Shown: positions 16,133 through 25,222, counted from the stretch's first letter. The stretch is DNA of 56,601 nt from DAOTTY01 sp034437575 (GCA_034437575.1 DAOTTY010000114.1:1-56601), one strand, 5' to 3'. Translations and numbers: made by a program. The notes: generated by a model not told the origin, from the sequence alone.

Positions 16133-16813
16133 TCATGTTCTAAAGTAAATCACCAGGTCAATGATGCCTGCACCAAGCAGGCCCAGCCCCAGCACAAACA
16201 TCAGCACGATGGTCAGTGGCAGCATATAACGATCCATCTGCTCGTTGAGTTCGCCCAACCGCCCCACAATCAGCATCAGGATGAAGATCAGGCTGAGGAA
16301 AACCGCGTAGTAAGCAACCAGGAAAGCCAGCCCATAGCCGATGCCCCCGTCACGGATGCCGTCCAGCACAATAGGGCCGCTCACGGTAGACCAGAACAGG
16401 TACGGCGCGGGGTTGAGCGCATTCACCAGCAAGCCACGCAGATAGATTTCGATAAGCGGGCGTTCGCCGGGCAGCGGCGTCAGGCCGGGTGAGGTGTCTG
16501 TAATAGACTTTTTACGCTCCGCAGCCACACGGCGGTTATCGCGGTAGGTGGTAACACCCAGCCACAGCACGAACGTGCCGCCAACAATGCTCATCACGTC
16601 CAGGGCGTAATCGGGCAGCTCGTTGAGTACGTTCAGAAAAATAATGATAATCGGCGTGTCTATCACAACGGGGATGGTAATCAACGGCAGCGACCGCTGC
16701 CACCCCCGTGTGAGGACAATGTTAATCACGTAGCCGAGGAAGGGGCCAATGGTAATCCCGGCCAAAAAGCCGTAACCGAGTCCTTGAAAAACAAGCGGCG
16801 CTAAGCCGTTCAT
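16133..16813 (-). CDS. LysE/RhtB-type exporter, downstream copy
   Basis: The 226-residue protein has about six membrane segments and the LysE-type N-terminal pattern (GITIGPFLGYVINIVLTRGW, then IPVVIDTPII, and NALNPAPYLFW in the middle). The family exports amino acids or similar small molecules across the cytoplasmic membrane. The usual LysE glycine-proline pair after the first helix is present (IGPF). It lies 90 bases after a second gene of the same family; the two share the NxxxPxPYLFW segment. The substrate is unknown. The start ATG has only a weak ribosome site. Confidence 0.8.
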   Translation of the reverse strand: MNGLAPLVFQGLGYGFLAGITIGPFLGYVINIVLTRGWQRSLPLITIPVVIDTPIIIIFLNVLNELPDYALDVMSIVGGTFVLWLGVTTYRDNRRVAAERKKSITDTSPGLTPLPGERPLIEIYLRGLLVNALNPAPYLFWSTVSGPIVLDGIRDGGIGYGLAFLVAYYAVFLSLIFILMLIVGRLGELNEQMDRYMLPLTIVLMFVLGLGLLGAGIIDLVIYFRT

Positions 16814-16903
16814 AGAAGTGGAAAACCTGTGTCTGCAATCACAAAGCGAATATAATGTCGTCTATGTTACCAGAATGCGCCGCCCGCACACCCCAAAACG
16901 CCG

Positions 16904-17557
16904 TCAGAACACCCCCAGCGCCCGCAGCCCCGTTACCAGCAGCCACCCACCAACCCCCGCCAGCAGCAGGCTAGCCGCCAGCAGCATCCCGCGCATCAGG
17001 CGTGGGTCTAATCGGCGCAGCCGGTCCAGGGCGAAGGCTTGCGCCGTAAGCATCCCCAAAAATGTGCCGTAAAACACCACCAGGAAGATTATAGCGTGCA
17101 GGGCGGATTGCTCTAGTGCTTGCTGAAGCAGCGGGCCATTTGCCAACGTCCAGAACAGGTAGGGGCCGGGGCTAAGCGCATTGAGCAGCATTGCCCGTGT
17201 AAGCGTGCCCCTGTTGCTGATAGCAGGTGCTGGTTCGGGGGTGGGGCTACCGGCCAGGGTGTTACCTGTGCGGAAGTCGCTCCACGCGCCCCATGCCAGA
17301 TACAGCACAAACGCCCCACCAATGACCTGAATAACATCTACCACACGCGGGACCACCGCTTCCATCGTACCCAGGGCCAGCAGCACGGCCAGGATAATCG
17401 GAATATCTACAATGAGCGGCGATACAATTACCCACAGCGCCCGACGCCAGCCGTGTTTGAGGCTGATGTTCATCATGTAGCCGGTAAGCGGGCCAGGGGT
17501 CGCGCTGGCGGCAAAGCCGAGCGCAAAGCCCCGGCTGAATAGAGCGAGTAAGGTCAT
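16904..17557 (-). CDS. LysE/RhtB-type exporter, upstream copy
   Basis: The 217-residue protein shows the same layout as its neighbour: ATPGPLTGYMMNISLKHGWRRAL near the start, PLIVDIPII, GGAFVLYLAWGAW, and LLNALSPGPYLFW in the centre. About six membrane segments are visible. Similar spacing of these motifs in the two genes and their head-to-tail order point to an old duplication. Family members export amino acids such as lysine, threonine or homoserine. A Pro/Thr-rich stretch (residues about 100-115) probably lies in a loop. The two proteins might pair as one transporter, or act separately. Confidence 0.8.
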   Translation of the reverse strand: MTLLALFSRGFALGFAASATPGPLTGYMMNISLKHGWRRALWVIVSPLIVDIPIILAVLLALGTMEAVVPRVVDVIQVIGGAFVLYLAWGAWSDFRTGNTLAGSPTPEPAPAISNRGTLTRAMLLNALSPGPYLFWTLANGPLLQQALEQSALHAIIFLVVFYGTFLGMLTAQAFALDRLRRLDPRLMRGMLLAASLLLAGVGGWLLVTGLRALGVF

Positions 17558-17912
17558 GTGATGTTGACGGGTTTATGACTAAAGCGGCTAATGTAGCACA
17601 GGAACGTGATCCGCGCACTGGCCACGCCAGAAAATCAGGGCCATTACAAAGTCAAGTTTTCACATCGCGGGGACAGCGTCCCCGCACCCCTGCAAAGGCT
17701 TAGCACCCTTTGAACCCGTGTTTTCGGACGCAGAGCGTCCGAAAAGGCAAGTTTTTGTTCACTTTTTGAAAAAAGTGACGGGTTTGGGCAGTGCCCAATC
17801 ATCAGCCATGCAACTTTGCAAAAGCCCTGAATAGCCCTGCCAGAAAATGCACCGGGCGGGGGTTTTGTGCTAAACTGCATTTATTCACCTTCGCACGCTG
17901 GCAGCCTGCATC
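17558..17912. repeat. Intergenic region with four consecutive palindromes
   Basis: This 355-base gap holds no credible gene. Between 17667 and 17798 four separate perfect or near-perfect inverted repeats follow one another: 17667-17674 with 17678-17685 (8-bp stem), 17721-17730 with 17736-17745 (10-bp stem, TTTTCGGACG arms), 17759-17766 with 17771-17778 (8 bp), and 17784-17789 with 17793-17798 (6 bp). They resemble a cluster of intergenic palindromic repeats. One or more may end transcription into the LysE pair or toward the GT-C genes. The final 50 bases before the plus-strand gene must hold its promoter, but no clear pair of boxes is seen. Confidence 0.6.
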
Positions 17913-19517
17913 ATGACAACCGCAACCTCAACCCATCCCCCATCAACCACAGCCCGCCACCGCTGGAACCCACTGTGGCTGCTGCTAATCATGCTGGTCG
18001 GTGGCGCTGTGCGCGTTGGGCTGGTGCTCACGTCGGATTTCCCGTTGGGCGATGGCGGCTTCTTCTATCAGAGTGTGCTGGACCTGCAAGCCAATGCGTT
18101 TGTGCCGCCGGTTCTATCCTCTTATAACTTGGAACAACTGCCGTATGTGTTCCCGCCAGCGGCGTTTTACATTGTGGGTGGTTTGCAATCGGTGACGAAC
18201 GCCCCCCTGACGGCAATTTTCCGCTGGTACCCGCTGGTGATGAGTTTGCTGTCTATACTGGTGATGTACGTGTTTACCACGAACATTATGCGTCAACGTG
18301 ACGAGGCGCTGCTGGCCACGATGATTTTTGCCGTGCTGCCCCTGGCTGTCATCCCCACGATTAGCGGTGGCGGTGTGGTTCGGGCGACGGCGACATTGTG
18401 TGCATTGGCAGCCGTGCATTACGGCAACCTGCTGGCAACACACGCCCGCCGGACGCTGATTGTGCCGATGGGGGTCTTCCTCGCGCTATCCCTACTCACG
18501 CAGTTCCAGTGGGGGTTATTTGCACTGGTTAGCTTGTTCGTGCTGTACTTCACACAGGAACGCACATCGAAGGCGGCCTCACTAATCGTGATTGCGGTGC
18601 TGCTGGGCCTTGTGTTGGCAGCCGCTTGGGTGGTGTATATTGATCGCTATCACACGCTGGCACCGCTGGTAAATGCGCTGTTCAACAACATAGACGGTGC
18701 CCCCCCGTTGACGCCGCTGTTCAGCCGACTGCGCGGTTTCACGTCGGAGCCGATGCTGGGGCTGCTGGCGGGCTTGGCCGGGATGGGCCTGTTTGTGTGT
18801 GCCGTCACCAAACGCTGGCTGATGATTGTGTGGATGGCGGTGCTGTTGGTCTTCCCGGTTGGGCTGGAACCGCTGGTGGTGCCGGTGTCGCTGCTGGCGG
18901 CAATTGGCGTTCACTTCCTGATTGGGGTAGGGGTCAGCAGCTTTCGCACACCCAGCCGCATGAACCCGGTAACAGGTGAGACGGTGCAGGCCAGCGACGA
19001 TTGGCCCATCGTTGTGAGTGCTATCGGGGTGGTGGTGTTGATTGCGTACACGGTTGCGGGCGTCGTCCAGGCGCGGCAGGTGACGGAACTGCTGAGCAGT
19101 TTGGATCGTTCGCAGTTGCGTGCGATGGCGTGGGCCAAAGACAACACGCCGCCAGAAAGCCGCTTTATCGTCATTACAGGTGGGACGCTTGGTGATGAAG
19201 ACATTGTGACGGACTGGTTTCCAACGTTGGCGGGGCGCACCAACATCGCCACCACGCGCTCCAGCGAACTGCTAAACGGCGTGGACTTTGAAAATCGCGT
19301 GCAAAACTACCAGCAACTGCAAGCCTGCGTGGGCCAGCGGGCGGTGTGTATTGAGGATATTGTGCCCAGTGCGCCTATCCCCACCTATGTGTACCTGTCG
19401 CCGCAGGTGCAAGGCAGGCTGCGAGCCGCACTGCTGCAAGACGCAACCTATGATCTTGTGTATCCAATAACGCGAACACGAGTCAACGCAACGCTTATCT
19501 TCCAACGACTGAACTGA
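17913..19517 (+). CDS. GT-C-like polytopic membrane protein, first tandem copy
   Basis: The 534-residue protein has about ten membrane spans in its first 370 residues. It begins with a span followed by FPLGDGGFFY, an acidic first outside loop like that of GT-C glycosyltransferases. The last 130 residues are soluble: a long helix after the last span leads to DRSQLRAMAWAKDNTPPESRF, then WFPTLAGR, a cysteine pair (ACVGQRAVC) and YLSPQVQG. The closest function is transfer of sugar from a lipid carrier, but no fully diagnostic motif is seen. The next gene, 14 bases on, is a relative with the same C-terminal signposts. Confidence 0.75.
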   Translation: MTTATSTHPPSTTARHRWNPLWLLLIMLVGGAVRVGLVLTSDFPLGDGGFFYQSVLDLQANAFVPPVLSSYNLEQLPYVFPPAAFYIVGGLQSVTNAPLTAIFRWYPLVMSLLSILVMYVFTTNIMRQRDEALLATMIFAVLPLAVIPTISGGGVVRATATLCALAAVHYGNLLATHARRTLIVPMGVFLALSLLTQFQWGLFALVSLFVLYFTQERTSKAASLIVIAVLLGLVLAAAWVVYIDRYHTLAPLVNALFNNIDGAPPLTPLFSRLRGFTSEPMLGLLAGLAGMGLFVCAVTKRWLMIVWMAVLLVFPVGLEPLVVPVSLLAAIGVHFLIGVGVSSFRTPSRMNPVTGETVQASDDWPIVVSAIGVVVLIAYTVAGVVQARQVTELLSSLDRSQLRAMAWAKDNTPPESRFIVITGGTLGDEDIVTDWFPTLAGRTNIATTRSSELLNGVDFENRVQNYQQLQACVGQRAVCIEDIVPSAPIPTYVYLSPQVQGRLRAALLQDATYDLVYPITRTRVNATLIFQRLN

Positions 19518-19531
19518 TACAGGCGCGTACT

Positions 19532-21379
19532 ATGCAGGCTGACTCCCCCCAGACGATTACCAACGCGGGCCAGCCGCCCGCCGAAGCCATCAACATTGAC
19601 ATCGTGGGCTTCCTTTCTAGCCATTTTGTGCTGGTTGGGGTGGCGACTATAGCGGCGGGCGTGCTGCGCTATCTTGTGTTTCGTGGGATTGCATTCCCGT
19701 TGCAGGATGGGGCGTGGTTCTATCAAATGGCACAGGCAATAGCCGCAGGCAACTACCGCATCCCGCAAACAACGCTGTTCGACGGGCGTGCGTTTGAGTC
19801 ATTCTTCCCGCCGCTGGGCCTGATGATTGCCGTATTTATTGACCGCCAGGTTGACGCGAGCTTGTTCGACCTGTTCCAAACCCTGCCGGGGCAGCTTAGC
19901 ATGATGACGGTGCCGCTGGTGTACTTGCTTAGTCTGCGGATGACCGGGGCCAAATGGCTGAGTTTTACCACCGCGCTGCTGTTCGGGTTTACGCCCATCA
20001 CGACAAACTGGATGGTGGTTGGCAGCGGGGTGGTTCGCACGCCGGGGTATATCTTTGCGCTGCTGGCGCTGCATCAGGCATATGCGCTGATTGTGCGGCG
20101 CAACGAAAACGCGCTGCTGACGACGGGCGTGTTAACGGCGTTCGCCTTCCTGAGTGACCCGGAGGCGGGGTACTTTGTGGTTTATACCATGCTGTTAATG
20201 GGGGCGGTTTTGGGGCGCAACCGCTACAGCTTAATGAACCTGCTGTTTGCGATGTTGCTGCTAGTGATGATTTTCGGGGTTTGGTTTGTGCCCGCCGCCG
20301 TCACTTATGGCCTGGACCCATATGTTTCGGCGTCTTCAACGGTGATACGGCCAGCGCAGGTCCTCGGCCCACTCCTTGATACATCCCAGGCGTTCACACA
20401 AGAGCCGTTCATCCCCATGATTGCGGTGCTGGGCTACCTGGGCACGGCGCTGCTGGTGGCCAGGCGGCGGTTCTTTTTACCGGTGTGGTTCGTCGCAATT
20501 ATGGTGCTGCAAACCCGGTCTGCCCCGGCGTTTATGGCCCTGCCACTGGCGTTTATGGCGGCGGCAGCGCTGCACCAACTCGTGATTCCGCTGCTGATGA
20601 AAGCCAGCCACGCCAGTTATAAAGATGGCCTGCCGGTGTTGCGCTTTAGTGAGCGGGGCAGGCTGCGGCAGTTGAACCAGGACATTTACCGGGGACCGGT
20701 GTGGCTGTTTGTGATAGCGCTGGCGGCATACATGGTGTATGGGGCCTATCGCGGGACGCAGCCACTGCGCGAGCGCGTGATAGCCCCGGTGGAACTGGCG
20801 GCCTTCGCGTTCATTACCGATCCGGCCAACCGCATCCCGGCTGATGCCCGCTTTCTGGTGTTCACGTCAGAAACAGATTGGCGGGCGGATGCCACCTCAA
20901 CGTGGTTCCCGGCGCTAACGGGCCGCGAGAGCGTGCTGCTGGTGCCACAGTCGGCCTGGTATAACGACTTTGGGCCAACGCTGGCGCTGTACAACCAGAT
21001 TGATGACTGCACCGACCAGCCGATTAGCTGCCTGACTGCGCTTGACCGGGATGTTGCCAGCGCCAGGGGCATCCCCGTGACGCCGCCCCTGTCTGAATCC
21101 GATTTGGTGCGGCTGCGTGTGTTGGACGACCCCACAGACTTTGTAGATGAGCAAGACCTGCTGCCAGAGGTGTTCGAGTATCTATACATCTCGCCGGGGG
21201 TGCAGGGGGCGCTGTTAGAGTACCTATTACAATCGGATGGTGAGGTTTATACATCTATCCGTGCCGAGGGCAATGCTCGCGTTTATCAGCTAAGCAGCTT
21301 GCAAGTCATAGAAGAGGCAGCCGAGGCACTTGAGGCAGAAGCACCCAACGCCGCTGAGACAGCCCCGGTGGGTGACTGA
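19532..21379 (+). CDS. GT-C-like polytopic membrane protein, second tandem copy
   Basis: The 615-residue protein parallels its upstream neighbour. It has a span, then LQDGAWFYQMAQAIAAGN, about ten further spans to about residue 410, and a soluble C-terminal part with TWFPALTGRE, a spaced cysteine pair (DDCTDQPISC) and YLYISPGVQG. The extra length is an N-terminal extension of about 35 residues, a longer loop and an Ala/Glu-rich tail. Together with the upstream gene it forms a two-gene unit, probably a duplication that has diverged. A lipid-linked glycosyl transfer role is inferred from topology only. Confidence 0.75.
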   Translation: MQADSPQTITNAGQPPAEAINIDIVGFLSSHFVLVGVATIAAGVLRYLVFRGIAFPLQDGAWFYQMAQAIAAGNYRIPQTTLFDGRAFESFFPPLGLMIAVFIDRQVDASLFDLFQTLPGQLSMMTVPLVYLLSLRMTGAKWLSFTTALLFGFTPITTNWMVVGSGVVRTPGYIFALLALHQAYALIVRRNENALLTTGVLTAFAFLSDPEAGYFVVYTMLLMGAVLGRNRYSLMNLLFAMLLLVMIFGVWFVPAAVTYGLDPYVSASSTVIRPAQVLGPLLDTSQAFTQEPFIPMIAVLGYLGTALLVARRRFFLPVWFVAIMVLQTRSAPAFMALPLAFMAAAALHQLVIPLLMKASHASYKDGLPVLRFSERGRLRQLNQDIYRGPVWLFVIALAAYMVYGAYRGTQPLRERVIAPVELAAFAFITDPANRIPADARFLVFTSETDWRADATSTWFPALTGRESVLLVPQSAWYNDFGPTLALYNQIDDCTDQPISCLTALDRDVASARGIPVTPPLSESDLVRLRVLDDPTDFVDEQDLLPEVFEYLYISPGVQGALLEYLLQSDGEVYTSIRAEGNARVYQLSSLQVIEEAAEALEAEAPNAAETAPVGD

Positions 21380-21424
21380 TGAGGGCAAAACAGCTGTAAA
21401 ATGAATTAACCAACAGTATCTGGC

Positions 21425-22279
21425 TCACTCGATAGCAGATGGCCTGGGTGGCGTGTAGGGGACGGCGGCGGCAATTGCCTGCAAGACAGACTCATCGCGC
21501 AGGCCCGTCGTCAGCGATTCCACGTAGATGCACTGACGCCAGTCAATCGCCACGTCGGCCTGGCTAATAGGGTCGTTTGTAAGGTCAATGTTGGCCCCAC
21601 GTACAACTGCAATCGGTGTGGCCTCATCGCGTTCTCCCATCACCAGTTGTGCTGCGGCTACGATTGAATCTGCCACGCCGCGCACTGTCACCGCCATCGG
21701 ATTGCCAAACAAATCAGCCTTGCCCCGCTCGTCTTGGGTGGGGCGGAAGCCCGCCGTTGCCAGGGCGACCCCGGTGGTACCCAGGCGACCGGGCATCAAC
21801 CAGCTATCCGTGAGGACGACCCCCAACCGGACGCCGTAGTGGGCCTGCATCCCCTGCCAGATGCGCTCTGCGGTGGCGTAAGGATGTTCGCTGAACAGCA
21901 CCACCTGCCCGCTGGGGATGTTGGAGCGATCTAGCCCGGCATTGGGTGAGATAATCCCCGCCTTTGCCGTGAGCAAAAAGCCCATGCCAATGCCCCCAAA
22001 CACGAAATCGGCCTCGTTGAGCACAAGCTGCGCCATTGATGGGTGCATGTTGTAACGCTGGGCCAACTGTTGTGCCTCTGCCCCAACTTCCACGCGGTCA
22101 AGGTCTACCACGCGGCCCTCACTGATGGCGGCGTATTTGCTGGAAACGGCGATTACATCACCGTGATCTGGCGTAACTTCGGCGGTGGTAAGGGCATCCC
22201 GAAGCGTGGCGAGCAGGTCAAATGGGGTGTGGTGAACCGGCGCTTGAACCGGGTAAATGCTGAGGGCTGTCGGCGGCAT
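21425..22279 (-). CDS. cofE: Coenzyme F420-0:L-glutamate ligase-like protein
   Basis: The 284-residue protein fits CofE in length and motifs: GDVIAVSSKYAAISEGRVVDL near the start, ISPNAGLDRSNIP, VVLTDSWLMPGRLGTTGVA, and AAQLVMGERDEATPIAVVRG. CofE adds L-glutamate to F420-0 with GTP, giving the polyglutamylated deazaflavin F420, a low-potential hydride carrier. The C-terminal FMN-binding domain of actinobacterial FbiB is absent, so this is the stand-alone form. No other F420 gene is in the window. The start is the first ATG after the neighbouring region; the ribosome site is weak. Confidence 0.88.
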   Translation of the reverse strand: MPPTALSIYPVQAPVHHTPFDLLATLRDALTTAEVTPDHGDVIAVSSKYAAISEGRVVDLDRVEVGAEAQQLAQRYNMHPSMAQLVLNEADFVFGGIGMGFLLTAKAGIISPNAGLDRSNIPSGQVVLFSEHPYATAERIWQGMQAHYGVRLGVVLTDSWLMPGRLGTTGVALATAGFRPTQDERGKADLFGNPMAVTVRGVADSIVAAAQLVMGERDEATPIAVVRGANIDLTNDPISQADVAIDWRQCIYVESLTTGLRDESVLQAIAAAVPYTPPRPSAIE

Positions 22280-22457
22280 GGTGGGTGCTTTCTGGCGACG
22301 GGTTGGCGTCCGTAATGCTACTTACCAGGTGCGATTTGACAACCCCGCGCTCGGTCAGGCCATAATGGGGTTACTCGTTGACCGGGGCGCTGGGGGCGCG
22401 TTACCCGGCAGTTGGCCCGAACCCGCCTGTGTTTGAACTGCCCACGAACAGATACTG

Positions 22458-23639
22458 CTAGCGGCGGCGGGCGACGAAGCGGGCCATGCGCTCCAGCGCC
22501 TGTTCGATGTTTTCGTAGCTGTTGGTGTAGCTGGCCCGGATGAAGCCGCTGCCACTGGCCCCGAACGCACTCCCTGGCACGACGGCCACGCTTTCTTCGC
22601 GCAGCAGTTGCTCACAGAATGCCTCGTCCGTTAGCCCGGTTGAGCGCACATCCGGGAAGGCGTAGAACGCGCCATTTGGCTCAAAGCAGGTCAGGCCCAT
22701 GCTGTTGAAGCCGTCTACAATCAGGCGGCGGCTGCGGTCATAAGACTGGCGCATGATTTCCACGTCGGGTTCGCCGTGAGTGAGGGCGCGAACCCCGGCC
22801 ACCTGCCCAATCGTCGGGGCAGACATGGTAAGGTACTGGTGCAGCTTCCGCATCCCACTCATGATGTCTGCCGGGGCAGACACATACCCGATGCGCCAGC
22901 CCGTCATGGCGAAGGCTTTGCTCATGCCGCTCATCAGGATGGTGCGCTCCTGCATCCCCGGCAGGGCCGCAAAGCAGATGTGATCCACGTCGTACACCAA
23001 CCGATCATAAATCTCGTCGGAAATCACCATAAGGTCATGTGCTTCAGCCAGGTCAGCGATGCCCTGCAAATGCTCACGATCCATGACGGCACCCGTGGGG
23101 TTATTCGGGTAGCTGATGAGAATGGCACGGGTGCGCGGCGTAATCAGCGGTTCAATGTCAGCGCGGGTAACGCGGAAGTCGTTCTCAGCAGAGGTGGGCA
23201 CCATCACCGGCACGGCCCCGGCCATCTGCACGGAAGCAGCGTTGCTCACAAAGCACGGCTCCACCACCAGCACTTCCTCACCAGGGTCGGCAACGGTCTT
23301 CACCGCCAGGAACAGCGCTTCACTCACGCCCACTGTTACCAGCACTTCCGTCTGCCAGTCATAGCGGATGCCATACAGCCGCTCGTTGTAGTCCACCACG
23401 GCGCGGCGCAGCTCGGCCATACCGGAGTTAGAGGTGTAGCCGGTGTTGCCATCTTCCAGTGATTTCACCCCGGCCTGTATGATATGATCGGGTGTAGAAA
23501 AGTTCGGCTCGCCGATGCCCAGCGTAATCACGTCGTCCATCGTGGCCGCGATGTCGAAGTAGCGGCGGATGCCTGATGGCGGAAGCTGCTGAACGCTGTT
23601 CGACACGTAGTTGCGGCGCGTTTTCACTGGAAGCTGCAT
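22458..23639 (-). CDS. Class I/II PLP-dependent aminotransferase
   Basis: The 393-residue enzyme begins MQLPVKTRRNYV at 23639; a longer frame upstream lacks a plausible ribosome site and is outside the family length. Family motifs are clear: GIGEPNF, TGYTSNSGMAELR, YPNNPTGAV (Asn179-region), SDEIYDRLVYD, and the PLP lysine Lys241 in MSGMSKAFAMTGWRIGY. It belongs to the AspC/AlaT/methionine-type group that moves amino groups between amino acids and 2-oxo acids. The exact substrate cannot be read from these motifs. It lies upstream of cofE on the same strand, with 178 bases between. Confidence 0.93.
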   Translation of the reverse strand: MQLPVKTRRNYVSNSVQQLPPSGIRRYFDIAATMDDVITLGIGEPNFSTPDHIIQAGVKSLEDGNTGYTSNSGMAELRRAVVDYNERLYGIRYDWQTEVLVTVGVSEALFLAVKTVADPGEEVLVVEPCFVSNAASVQMAGAVPVMVPTSAENDFRVTRADIEPLITPRTRAILISYPNNPTGAVMDREHLQGIADLAEAHDLMVISDEIYDRLVYDVDHICFAALPGMQERTILMSGMSKAFAMTGWRIGYVSAPADIMSGMRKLHQYLTMSAPTIGQVAGVRALTHGEPDVEIMRQSYDRSRRLIVDGFNSMGLTCFEPNGAFYAFPDVRSTGLTDEAFCEQLLREESVAVVPGSAFGASGSGFIRASYTNSYENIEQALERMARFVARRR

Positions 23640-23694
23640 GTGGATGGTTGTTCCTTTGCTTGGTTTGGGTGGCGCTTTTTCAAAGCAAGTGCAG

Positions 23695-23704
23695 ATTATC
23701 ACAC
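23695..23704 (-). promoter_or_regulatory. Candidate extended -10 box for the aminotransferase gene
   Basis: On the minus strand, GATAAT (23695-23700) preceded by TG and one base forms an extended -10 element about 55 bases ahead of the aminotransferase ATG. No good -35 is seen at the normal distance. Confidence 0.3.
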
Positions 23705-23821
23705 AAATAACTGTTGCCCATAGGCCAGCCCCCACCAAAAATACCGGGGATTGTTGGACAGAGTGTATGAAGAACATGAGATCAGGGTTAGCTAAACCCG
23801 CCAAAGTGTGAAGGAAAGCGT

Positions 23822-24523
23822 ATGTCAGCGGTTGAAACTCCGAAAAACGATGAACAGCCTGTATGGAAAGTCGCTGCGAAGGACAGCAGCCACCCGCTGC
23901 ACGAAGCGACGTGGACACTGTTCCGTAAGAAGTTTAATGTCAAGCGGTCGGCAGCACGCCTGGAGCCGCAAAAGCAGCAGGTGATTGACTACATGATGCA
24001 GATTATCACCACGCCAGAGCTAGAGAAGACAGATTCGTTTGGCGGGGGCTATGCCTCGATTAACAGTGTGAGGCTGCTGGGCTATTGGCAAGTGACGGAC
24101 GCCATTGCGCATCTGGTCAGAATAATGGAGGATGACCCGAAGGCCATAACCCTTATTTACGGCGCTGCCTCAATCGCGCTCAGTAATATGGGCGATGCTG
24201 CTATTGAGCCAATGTTTGCCTTTTATGAACGCAATCCTGATGAAGCCTTTACCACGGCGAGCATTTTGGGGAAGGCCGCCCGCAAAAACGACCGGGTATA
24301 CGCCTTTATCCTGGAGCAGTTTGAAGAAGTCGATCCGAAAAAACCTAACGATGTAGACACTTACAGCCGTTGCTTGCTGGAATGCGATAAAGAGCAGGCG
24401 ATCCCGTATTTGGAGGGGCTGCTGGCCAGGCGCAACTACTTCAGCAAGGATGCCCGCAGAATCGTCAAAGAATACATCGAGATCGCCCATGAAGGCTTTT
24501 TTGACCGCAGTCCGTATGATTAA
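23822..24523 (+). CDS. HEAT-repeat-like hypothetical protein
   Basis: The 233-residue protein is soluble and rich in paired helices; segments such as SINSVRLLGYWQVTDAIAHL and YGAASIALSNMGDAAIEPM have the spacing of HEAT or PBS-lyase-type repeats. Such solenoids bind other proteins or act as scaffolds. AAGGAA lies six bases before the ATG. The next gene starts 18 bases after its stop with its own GGGAG, so the two probably share a transcript. No catalytic motif is seen and no named family can be assigned safely. Confidence 0.7.
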   Translation: MSAVETPKNDEQPVWKVAAKDSSHPLHEATWTLFRKKFNVKRSAARLEPQKQQVIDYMMQIITTPELEKTDSFGGGYASINSVRLLGYWQVTDAIAHLVRIMEDDPKAITLIYGAASIALSNMGDAAIEPMFAFYERNPDEAFTTASILGKAARKNDRVYAFILEQFEEVDPKKPNDVDTYSRCLLECDKEQAIPYLEGLLARRNYFSKDARRIVKEYIEIAHEGFFDRSPYD

Positions 24524-24541
24524 CTAAAGGGAGACACCCTT

Positions 24542-25210
24542 ATGCAAATCCCAGAAATATCCAGTTTGTTTGTCCTGTCGATGTGCGGGCTGTCGCTCGT
24601 GTGTACGGGCGTGTTTGCCGTGATGGCCTTTGTGGTGCTGCGCTTTACCAGCGGCGAGCTGTTCGAGTTTGCGGGCGGCTTATTCGGCAACGATGATGCT
24701 AGCTCGGCTGATCCGGCGGGTGACCCAGGCCGGATAGCCGCCAGCCGCCGTGACCTGCGGGCGAAAGCCAATTCGTTCGACTTTGACGCGGCAGTGCGCC
24801 AGGACGCGCAGTCTGCCCCGAATACCTACGGCGAAAACACATCCCTGCGGCCAGACCGCCGCCCACGCCTGAACCCGGACAAGCGCGACCTCGACCTGCG
24901 CCCGCCGGGCCGCCAGTCCGATGACCCGGACGCGCTCCACGCGCCGCCGCCGCCCAACTTCAGCACGCGGGGCGAGTACCTGCCCAATACGAACAGCAAC
25001 GTGGGCGACCGGGTGGGGCGTCATAACACAGGGCGCGGCCAAACAGGTCAACGCATGGACTCATACGGCAGTACGCTGCCCGGCCCCACCGAAGACGACG
25101 GCAGCAGCGCCCTTCGCAAGCGCTTACGGTCAGACCGTAACAGCCGCCGTGATGACGAGCGCTTTGGGGGGCAGTACGACTTTGATGGTGACGGTGATCT
25201 GGACACGTAA
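24542..25210 (+). CDS. Single-span membrane protein with disordered hydrophilic tail
   Basis: Of 222 residues, about 8-37 form one membrane span. Everything after it is hydrophilic, with many Arg, Asp, Pro and Asn residues and low-complexity character (RPDRRPRLNPDKRDLDLRPP). The chain ends in DFDGDGDLDT, which looks like a single calcium-binding loop of the EF-hand or dockerin type. GGGAG lies nine bases before the ATG. It follows the HEAT-like gene closely, so the soluble solenoid and this membrane protein may form a complex. No family is recognised. Confidence 0.65.
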   Translation: MQIPEISSLFVLSMCGLSLVCTGVFAVMAFVVLRFTSGELFEFAGGLFGNDDASSADPAGDPGRIAASRRDLRAKANSFDFDAAVRQDAQSAPNTYGENTSLRPDRRPRLNPDKRDLDLRPPGRQSDDPDALHAPPPPNFSTRGEYLPNTNSNVGDRVGRHNTGRGQTGQRMDSYGSTLPGPTEDDGSSALRKRLRSDRNSRRDDERFGGQYDFDGDGDLDT

Positions 25211-25222
25211 AACACACAGCCC

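Noticed and set aside
16133..17557. Tandem LysE-type genes as a recent duplication or assembly artefact
   Set aside because: The two proteins differ over most of their length and their DNA is not similar, so the duplication is old.
22280..22457. Possible tRNA or small RNA in the gap between cofE and the aminotransferase gene
   Set aside because: No cloverleaf arms or conserved T-loop text could be found by reading both strands.
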